Below are positions 55,760 through 64,000 of a stretch of DNA of 64,000 nucleotides, piece by piece; position 1 is the stretch's first letter; every line of letters starts with the position of its first letter. The notes under the pieces were generated by a model. That model was not told where the DNA came from. It saw only the letters and a program-made list of their open reading frames with translations, and made no database searches. This DNA is from Paeniglutamicibacter gangotriensis Lz1y (GTDB lineage Bacteria; Actinomycetota; Actinomycetes; Actinomycetales; Micrococcaceae), in the NCBI RefSeq assembly GCF_000348945.1, contig NZ_AOCK01000001.1:62001-126000 (forward strand), read 5' to 3'. A program made the position numbers and the translations under genes.

Positions 55760-56992
55760 TTAGCGGGCCGGTACGGCTTCGCTGGGGTGTGGTTCGGAGG
55801 TGTCCGGTGTGGTTTCGGGGGTGCGTTCGGCCCTGATGCCGGCCAGAATGAGGTCGGCTGCTTCGCGTACCGCCCCGAGCCCGCCGGGTCTGGCCAGCCG
55901 GTGCCGGGCCGCGGCATGGACCGAATCGCGGGCATCTGCCACGGTCAACGGCCAGCCGACCTGGTTCATGGCGTCAAGGTCGTTGACGTCGTTGCCCAGG
56001 TAGGCGACACGTGCCGGGTCCAGGCCGCGATCGAGGATCCATTGGTTCAGCACCGTGGCTTTGTCGCTCACGGACTGGGCCACCTCAACACCGAGCTTGG
56101 TGGCCCGGGCGGTGACCACGGGGTTGGTTTCGGTGGAGAGGATCAGCAGGTGGATTCCCGCCTTCTTCAGCAACGAGATGCCCATGCCGTCGGAGCGTGA
56201 GACCCGCACCGCTTCGCTGCCGTCCTGGTTGAGGTAGGCGGTATCAGCGGTGTGGACGCCGTCGAAATCGGTGACCAGTGCATCGACGTCGATCCCGGAG
56301 ACCGGGGCGGTACGTGCCAAGCGCCAGCGGGCCAGTTCCAGGTCGGCCTCGGTGTCGATGTCGATCCCGTGTTCCTCCGGCACCTGCGCCACGGCCACGG
56401 ACCCGAAGAAACGATGTTCGGCCTCGAGGAATCCGGTGGTGTCCATGACGTAGAACGCCCCGGTTTCACGGAAACGAGGTTCGCGGTCCTGCCGGCGTGG
56501 TCGGATGGCTGCGGTATGGCCACTTGCGTGGGCCGCACCCATCTCGTCGCAGGTCCAATGGAACCCGTGGTCCGGGACCACTGCGAAGCTCACATCAGCG
56601 GCCCCGCTGGCGACCATGTTGATGGCCCCCTGCAGGTCTGTCGGGTCGATGATCGGCGAGGTGCACTGGATGAAGACGGTGATTTGGGGGAGTACGTCCA
56701 GCGTGCCCAGGGCGTGCAACAACACCGATTCGCTGCTTGAAGTATCACCGGCGATATCTGCCGGGCGGTCGATGACTGTTGCGCCGTGTGCCAGGGCTTC
56801 TGCCTTGATCTCCGGGTGGTCCGTGCTGACCACGACGTCGAGAACTGACGGCGTGGCAAACGCGGATTCAATGGCCCGGGCCAACAAGGTTTGGCCGCCG
56901 ATCCTGCGCATGTTTTTGAGCGGTATACCCTTCGATCCTCCACGTGCTGGGATGATGACCAGGGTTTTCGCTTCACTACTGTTCGTGCTCAC
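55760..56992 (-). CDS. neuA: CMP-nonulosonate cytidylyltransferase fused to HAD phosphatase
   Basis: A 410-residue two-domain protein. Residues 1 to about 230 are an acylneuraminate cytidylyltransferase (IIPARGGSKGIPLKN at 13-27, FIQCTSPIIDPTDLQGAI, RETGAFYVMD). Residues about 235-390 are a KdsC-like HAD phosphatase with DFDGV (242-246), LLILSTE, SDKATVL and GNDVNDLDAM. One polypeptide would therefore remove the phosphate and activate the sugar. The GTG at 56992 has a weak ribosome-binding site; the ATG at 57034 is an alternative. First gene of the leftward polymer locus. Confidence 0.9.
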   Translation of the reverse strand: MSTNSSEAKTLVIIPARGGSKGIPLKNMRRIGGQTLLARAIESAFATPSVLDVVVSTDHPEIKAEALAHGATVIDRPADIAGDTSSSESVLLHALGTLDVLPQITVFIQCTSPIIDPTDLQGAINMVASGAADVSFAVVPDHGFHWTCDEMGAAHASGHTAAIRPRRQDREPRFRETGAFYVMDTTGFLEAEHRFFGSVAVAQVPEEHGIDIDTEADLELARWRLARTAPVSGIDVDALVTDFDGVHTADTAYLNQDGSEAVRVSRSDGMGISLLKKAGIHLLILSTETNPVVTARATKLGVEVAQSVSDKATVLNQWILDRGLDPARVAYLGNDVNDLDAMNQVGWPLTVADARDSVHAAARHRLARPGGLGAVREAADLILAGIRAERTPETTPDTSEPHPSEAVPAR

Positions 56993-57109
56993 AACCAAAG
57001 ACGCTATCGACGCCAATCGACCAGACGGCCGCATTTAGGTTAACGGAAGACGACAGTTGGGAAACAAGTGGGATCGAGCCGTTTGGTCGCATCCCTGTAC
57101 CTTGGGCAG

Positions 57110-57661
57110 ATGAGCAAACCCGATGGACAGGTATCGCTGCGCGGCTTGGTGTTTTCCGATGCCTCGGCGATAGCGCGCTGGGCCGCGGACCCGGAATTCT
57201 GCCGTGCGGCGGGGTGGTCGAGGGACCTGGCCCCGGATGAACACCTGACATTCCAGCGGAACATGGTGCTCGCGCCTCCGCCGGAGCTGTTGCGGCTGGG
57301 CGTTGAATTTTCCGGGGTGTTGGTGGGCTATATCGATCTGTACGGCACCGAGCCGGGCCGCCGCGAGCTGGGGTTCTTGATCGGTGAGCGTCGGTTATGG
57401 GGTCGGGGCCTGGGCCGACGTGCTGCCGCCGCGGGGTTGGAACACGGCTTTGGGCACCTGGGGTTGCATGAAATCTGGGCGGAGGCCGTGGAGGCCAATG
57501 TGCGTTCGACGGCCATTCTGTACGCTCTGGGGTTCTCCCCGGGTGGCACGGGTGCGGAGGATGACTTCATGGGGGTTCCCAGCGTGTATCGGCGGTTCAC
57601 GTTATCTGCCACGGACTGGGCCGCTGGTGGCCGGGGCCCTTTGGCTCCCTATGATGGATGA
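57110..57661 (+). CDS. GNAT-family acetyltransferase
   Basis: A 183-residue single-domain GNAT of the RimJ/RimL type: VSLRGLVFSDASAIARWAADPEF at the start, then the acetyl-CoA loop RRLWGRGLGRRAAAAGLEHGF and the ending NVRSTAILYALGFSPGG. The ATG at 57110 has only a weak ribosome-binding site; the frame is open from 57068. Divergent from the polymer locus, substrate unknown. Confidence 0.8.
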   Translation: MSKPDGQVSLRGLVFSDASAIARWAADPEFCRAAGWSRDLAPDEHLTFQRNMVLAPPPELLRLGVEFSGVLVGYIDLYGTEPGRRELGFLIGERRLWGRGLGRRAAAAGLEHGFGHLGLHEIWAEAVEANVRSTAILYALGFSPGGTGAEDDFMGVPSVYRRFTLSATDWAAGGRGPLAPYDG

Positions 57662-57691
57662 ACCGAACCATCTGTTGAAAGCAGTACGAAA

Positions 57692-58144
57692 GTGAACGAA
57701 ATTCCGCCGGCAGACCCGTTGGCCCTGGAGAACCAGGTCTGTTTTGCCTTGTCGCTGGCCTCTCGCAGCGTCATTGCCGCCTACCGGCCGGTTCTTGAAC
57801 CCCTGGGCCTGACCCACCCCCAGTATCTGGTTATGCTCACCTTGTGGGAACACGAGCCCCTGTCCATCAAGGAACTGAGCGCGCTGCTCCATCTGGACCC
57901 CGGGACCCTTTCACCTCTGGTCAAGCGGATTGAGACGCTGGGATATGTGCAACGCAGCCGCAGCACAGCCGACGAGCGGATCTTGCAGATCAGTTTGACC
58001 GAGGAGGGCCGTGCCGCCCGGGAGCTCGCCATGAAGATCCCCCAGGAAATGATGCGTCGGTTGGATATGAATGTCGAGGAACTCACCGCGCTGCATCGCG
58101 CGATGAACAAAGTTATTACCGCTGCTCTCAAGACCGTTCCCTGA
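57692..58144 (+). CDS. MarR-family regulator, OhrR-like peroxide sensor
   Basis: A 150-residue winged-helix repressor. The N-terminal segment LALENQVCFALSLASRSVIAAYRP places a Cys at residue 17 in the position of the redox-sensing Cys of OhrR, where organic hydroperoxides are detected. The DNA-reading region is ELSALLHLDPGTLSPLVKRIETLGYVQR, with a wing of STADERIL. Usually OhrR sits beside the peroxidase gene ohr. None is in this window, so its target is uncertain. Confidence 0.8.
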   Translation: MNEIPPADPLALENQVCFALSLASRSVIAAYRPVLEPLGLTHPQYLVMLTLWEHEPLSIKELSALLHLDPGTLSPLVKRIETLGYVQRSRSTADERILQISLTEEGRAARELAMKIPQEMMRRLDMNVEELTALHRAMNKVITAALKTVP

Positions 58145-58179
58145 TACGCGGGGATTGGGGCTCAGAGGCCCCTCAGCAA

Positions 58180-58195
58180 TTGGTTTGTGTACCAA
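58180..58195. promoter_or_regulatory. candidate operator between the MarR gene and the 77-residue gene
   Basis: An inverted repeat TTGGT-TTGTGT-ACCAA, placed 95 bases before the next gene, could be bound by the adjacent MarR regulator. Inferred from position and symmetry. Confidence 0.35.
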
Positions 58196-58290
58196 CTAAT
58201 GCAATACAATGAGATCCACCAGTCGCGGTTTCGCCAAGAAATCTACACCGTAAACTCCGGACTGAACCCCATAGAAAGAGACTGAGCACC

Positions 58291-58524
58291 ATGTCGGACA
58301 AGAGATTGCCCATCGTCAAGGACACCACCGGACTGAGTCTCTTTTACCGGGCACTCTGGCGCCTGCAATTCGTGGGGTTCTTCTTCTTTGGGCCCGCCGA
58401 GCTGCCCCCACACCGCGACCCGAAGGAAGCATTGAAGCGCGGACGTGCCCAGCGGGTGCTGCGCGCCCACGAGGCCGCCGGAACCCAGGCTCCCGACGAA
58501 GTCATCGCCACCGCCAAAAGCTAA
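58291..58524 (+). CDS. unknown 77-residue protein
   Basis: Begins MSDKRLPIVKDTTGLSLFYR, with a Phe-rich hydrophobic patch (LQFVGFFFFGPAELPPHRDP) and a charged helical C terminus. The patch is too short for a normal membrane helix but could associate with membranes. A purine-rich AGAAAGAG site precedes the ATG. It is downstream of the OhrR-like regulator and may be its target. Not recognised. Confidence 0.6.
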   Translation: MSDKRLPIVKDTTGLSLFYRALWRLQFVGFFFFGPAELPPHRDPKEALKRGRAQRVLRAHEAAGTQAPDEVIATAKS

Positions 58525-58527
58525 CCC

Positions 58528-58565
58528 CGGTGCCGGCGGTCCCGTAGAGGGAACCGCCGGCACCG
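58528..58565. terminator. bidirectional terminator before the UvrA-like gene end
   Basis: CGGTGCCGGCGGT (58528-58540) and its exact inverse (58553-58565) around a 12-base loop, between two convergent genes. Confidence 0.7.
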
Positions 58566-58582
58566 AGACTGCGCGACGCCAG

Positions 58583-60970
<2,388 letters not shown>

Positions 60971-61000
60971 GCTCACTCCGTCGTTTCGCCGGTTCCGCAT

Positions 61001-61503
61001 CGCCGGAACTCATGGTGCCAACATTAGCGCGCCGGTGTCCGTACGGGCTTCTTGAAAACTGCCCGCTTTCCGGGCGTGGGCCGCTGCTAGATTCCCGGCA
61101 GGGAGTGCCTTCTTCGGGTTGGGCAACACATCATTCACGCTGCCCAACGGCGTTCGAGGACTCCAGCCGATCAGTCCTTCCTTCCAACGGGGGACATGTC
61201 AGTGGCTAAACATGAGTAGTACCTGACGGGTCTATTGGGCGCCCTGCGAGAAGCTGAGCGTCAACGTGCTTGCGACAGTGGCTCTGAAAATGATCACGCT
61301 TTGAATCCGGTGTGCACGAATAGGTCATGTGCTAACTTCAGTTCACACCTGAACACGTGCATGGTGACGAGAATAAGACGTCGCGCACCTCGTCAGCCTC
61401 GTGGGCGGGATTCGATAGGCGAGGATGACCGGCTAGGACAAAGTTTGATCACGAGCTATTGAGGGCTCTTGTGCATCGGAGGGCACTGGCCGAGGATCGG
61501 AAC
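61001..61503. other. intergenic region between UvrA-like and DUF2975 genes
   Basis: About 500 bases containing the divergent promoters of both genes. No gene, RNA or repeat is recognisable. Confidence 0.5.
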
Positions 61504-61983
61504 ATGAGAGAACTTTCCGTGTTTGTGTTGCGACCGATTTTGGTGCTGCTGTTTCTGGGGGGACTGCTGGTACAGCTGGCGGTCATTCCGCAAACGGCCA
61601 CCGAACTCGCCGTGGCCCTTCCGGGTTTCGCATCCCTCGCTACCCCCTATGCCATTGCGGCGATACTTGTCATTTTGTGCCTCCAAGTGGCTCTTGCCGC
61701 GACCTGGCGGCTGCTGTCGAAGGTTAGAGACGATGAGATTTTCTCCGGCCAGACCAAACCTTGGGTTGATGCCATCATCACCTCCGTGGCCGTCGGGACG
61801 CTGCTGGTCGTTGCCGTCGTGGTGCATCACGCCGGCGTGATGCAGCTTGGCCCGCCCGCACTGATCTTGTTGCTCACCGTTTTGGCGATTGAGGGTGCCG
61901 CGTTCGTGCTGCTGATGATCGTCATGCGCAGCCTGTTGCACAACGCCACGATCATCCAGGCGGAGCTTGCTCTGTTGACCTGA
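61504..61983 (+). CDS. DUF2975 membrane protein
   Basis: A 159-residue protein with four hydrophobic helices (FVLRPILVLLFLGGLLVQLAVIPQ; TPYAIAAILVILCLQVALAATWRLL; AIITSVAVGTLLVVAVVVHH; ALILLLTVLAIEGAAFVLLMIVM). The IFSGQTKPWVDAI loop between helices 2 and 3 matches the DUF2975 pattern. In many genomes the next gene is a small XRE regulator; here it is missing. Function unknown. Confidence 0.8.
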   Translation: MRELSVFVLRPILVLLFLGGLLVQLAVIPQTATELAVALPGFASLATPYAIAAILVILCLQVALAATWRLLSKVRDDEIFSGQTKPWVDAIITSVAVGTLLVVAVVVHHAGVMQLGPPALILLLTVLAIEGAAFVLLMIVMRSLLHNATIIQAELALLT

Positions 61984-62196
61984 TGTTCGATGCCGCGAGG
62001 GAGTAGAAGCGCCTCGGATGCCGTGCCGCCAAGGAGCGCGGTCCGCACGGGTACTGCCGGCCTCAAACATCAGAGCGAACCTGCGCTGCAGGAACGGGCG
62101 GGCCGTTTTATTGGTGGGAAATCATCTCGGAGATAAGGTTGACCTGCCTTAACAGTGGCCGCAGCCCGTGACCACCGCAGCAACCCTGAGGACACC

Positions 62197-63399
62197 ATGA
62201 CCAGCGCCAACTCGCCACGATCGAACGAAACCACTGTGCACCAACGGATTTCCACGAGCATTTCGGAACACCGGAGCCACGTGTTGGAGCTGGCGCAGGA
62301 CATCCACGCCCACCCGGAACTTGCCTTCCAGGAGCACCGGGCGGCAGCGTCCATTGCCGAGCTGCTCAGTAGTGCAGGATTTGATGTCGAGCGCGGGACC
62401 AGCGACCTGCCGACCGCCTTCAGCGCAAGCATCGGCAGCGGAGATCTGACGGTGGCCATCTGCGTGGAATACGATGCGTTGCCCGGTATCGGCCACGCCT
62501 GCGGGCACAACCTGATTGCCGGTGCCTCGGTCGCCGCAGCTTTGGCCCTGGTCCCGCTGGTCGACGAGCTGGGCATCACGCTCAAGGCGATCGGCACCCC
62601 GGCCGAGGAACACGGCGGAGGCAAGGCGCTGATGCTGGCCCGGGGCGCCTTCGACGGGGTCGGGCTGGCCCTGATGGTCCACCCGGTGCAGGATGGCACC
62701 AGCTATAACCCGGCCGGCACCTCCGCTCAAGCCGTGGGCCGCTACCGGGCGATCTTCACCGGCAAGGCCTCGCACGCGGCCGCCGCACCGCACCTGGGCA
62801 TCAACGCCGGTGACGCTGCCACCCTCGCGCAGGTGGCCATGGGACTGCTGCGCCAACAGATCCCCACCGACCACCGCATCGCCTCGTTCATCGCCGAGGG
62901 TGGGGTCGCGACCAACATCATTCCCGAACGCACCGTCGTCGAATTCGAATGTCGTGCCTTCACACTTCCACAATACGAGTCGCTGCTGGTGCGGGTGCGC
63001 AATTGCTTTGCCGGCGCCGCGCTGGCCACCGGCACGACGCTGGAATTCGAGGAAACCGAACCGTTGTACGAGCCGCTGCTTCAGGACGATGCGCTGGCTG
63101 CCCACTGGAGCGCCGCCATGGAATCCTTCGGTAAGGACATCACCCCCTCGGCCGGGCTGGCCGGCGGATCCACGGACATGGGCAACATTTCCCAAGTCAT
63201 CCCGTCGTTGCACCCGTGGCTATCGATCCCCGGCGCCGATGCCTCCATCCACTCCCACGCGTTCACCGCGCTGGCCAACACCGAGCAGGCCTACGAGGTG
63301 ATGTTCGAGGCGGCCCAAGCGCTGGCACGGACCGTTGCCGGTGCCGCCACCAACCCGCGGCAGCGCGAACGTTTTCGCGCTGCCGCGTACCGCCGCTGA
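62197..63399 (+). CDS. M20-family amidohydrolase / peptidase
   Basis: A 400-residue metal-dependent amidohydrolase. Metal ligands are seen in VEYDALPGIGHACGHNLI and the catalytic pair in GTPAEEHGGGKALM. The dimerisation domain follows FTGKASHAAAAPHLGINAGDA, and the second metal His is in ASIHSHAFTALA. Overall it is closest to the p-aminobenzoyl-glutamate / aminoacylase-like subgroup. GAGGA lies five bases before the ATG. Substrate unknown. Confidence 0.88.
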   Translation: MTSANSPRSNETTVHQRISTSISEHRSHVLELAQDIHAHPELAFQEHRAAASIAELLSSAGFDVERGTSDLPTAFSASIGSGDLTVAICVEYDALPGIGHACGHNLIAGASVAAALALVPLVDELGITLKAIGTPAEEHGGGKALMLARGAFDGVGLALMVHPVQDGTSYNPAGTSAQAVGRYRAIFTGKASHAAAAPHLGINAGDAATLAQVAMGLLRQQIPTDHRIASFIAEGGVATNIIPERTVVEFECRAFTLPQYESLLVRVRNCFAGAALATGTTLEFEETEPLYEPLLQDDALAAHWSAAMESFGKDITPSAGLAGGSTDMGNISQVIPSLHPWLSIPGADASIHSHAFTALANTEQAYEVMFEAAQALARTVAGAATNPRQRERFRAAAYRR

Positions 63400-63448
63400 G
63401 TAAGAGGGCTGCTTCGCAACACCTGCTGGAAAATGGTGTTCGGCGGAG

Positions 63449-64000
63449 CTAGTCGAGCTCGGGCAACGTCGCGAGTAATGCCTGCGCCGCAGCAGCGGGG
63501 TCATCCGCCTCGGTGATGGCACGCACCACCACAATGCGCGAGGCCCCGGCAGCGACCACCTGCTCCACATTGCCCACATCGATCCCGCCGATGGCGAACC
63601 ACGGCTTGGTCGTGCCCAGCGAGGCGGCGTGAGCAAGCATCTCCAGGCCGACCGCGGCGCGCCCGGGTTTGGTCGGGGTGGCCCACAGCGGGCCGACGCA
63701 GAAGTAGTCGGTGAGAGGGTTCGCTGCAGCCGCGGAAATCTGTAACCGGTCATGGCTGGAAAGTCCCAGGGCGACCGAAGGCCCGAGCAGCGACCTGACG
63801 CCGGGCAACGGCAGGTCCCGTTGGCCCACATGGAACACCGGCGCGCCGGTGAGCATCGCCAAGTCGGCACGGTCGTTCACCGCGAACGGTTTGCCGTATT
63901 CCTGGGCAACTTCGCGCAGCACACCGAGTAGTTCAAGTTCCTCGGCGGCATCCAGGCTCTTGTCGCGCAGCTGGATGATGTCGACCCCTCCGACGTAGGC
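63449..64000 (-). CDS. thiE: thiamine phosphate synthase, N terminus outside the window
   Basis: The frame stays open to the window edge, where it reads GVDIIQLRDKSLDAAEELELL, the typical early segment of ThiE (phosphate-binding QLRDK). Further on come PFAVNDRADLAMLTGAPVFHVGQRDLP, GLSSHD, VGPLWATPTKP and FAIGGIDVGNVEQVVAAGASRIVVVRAI. It joins the pyrimidine and thiazole parts of thiamine. About 184 of roughly 210-220 residues are present; 3' end complete, convergent with the amidohydrolase. Confidence 0.92.
   Translation of the reverse strand, partial: AYVGGVDIIQLRDKSLDAAEELELLGVLREVAQEYGKPFAVNDRADLAMLTGAPVFHVGQRDLPLPGVRSLLGPSVALGLSSHDRLQISAAAANPLTDYFCVGPLWATPTKPGRAAVGLEMLAHAASLGTTKPWFAIGGIDVGNVEQVVAAGASRIVVVRAITEADDPAAAAQALLATLPELD

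Overview
The window is a 64 kb piece of a high-GC actinobacterial chromosome centred on the replication origin. Gene content and order (pknA/pknB, trpG, sortase, crgA, rhomboid, ppiA, tRNA-Ala, tRNA-Ile, DUF3566, gyrA, gyrB, dciA, recF, dnaN, dnaA, then rpmH, rnpA, yidD, yidC, jag, rsmG, parA, parB, trxA, trxB, murJ, pcnA) are typical of the family Micrococcaceae. An Arthrobacter or Paeniglutamicibacter relative is the best guess. This is inferred from synteny; no species is claimed.

Layout. 0-13 kb: the end of the pbp/pkn kinase operon, a convergent sortase / small membrane protein / trpG operon, crgA, a lysG-lysE regulator-exporter pair, a GNAT protein, a rhomboid protease, a cyclophilin and an EamA transporter. 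Between the GNAT and rhomboid genes lies an unexpected second cluster of DnaA-box dyads (8.56-8.99 kb). 12.9-24.3 kb: tRNA-Ala, a 38-residue DLW-39-type gene, tRNA-Ile, then the leftward block DUF3566-gyrA-gyrB-dciA-recF-dnaN-dnaA. oriC-type DnaA boxes lie in the dnaA-dnaN gap, with more upstream of dnaA. 24.7-30.6 kb: the rightward block rpmH-rnpA-yidD-yidC-jag-rsmG-parA-parB. Genes to the left of the origin mostly read left and genes to the right mostly read right, as expected for diverging replication forks.

30.6-37.4 kb is the most unusual part. It is almost 7 kb with no convincing gene, five parS centromere sites (two more lie inside parA and parB), and at least four decayed copies of one repeat family. 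The repeats end in TGAGTATT and have sub-terminal GCCACC/AATATTGCCGTT motifs. They look like dead transposable elements that collected around the centromere.

37.4-48.8 kb: a leftward NUDIX-murJ-pseudokinase-trxB-trxA operon, with the MurJ and pseudokinase parts on separate genes, divergent from pcnA. Next come three very short ORFs with strong ribosome-binding sites (44.89-45.34 kb), an HAD hydrolase and fhs. 48.8-57 kb: ino1, then a six-gene leftward locus for a nonulosonic-acid (sialic-acid-like) polymer. It contains a cytidylyltransferase/HAD-phosphatase fusion, a short NeuB without the C-terminal SAF domain, and polysialyltransferase-like enzymes. 57-64 kb: GNAT, an OhrR-like MarR regulator, a short unknown protein, a UvrA-like double ABC ATPase, a DUF2975 membrane protein, an M20 amidohydrolase and a partial thiE.
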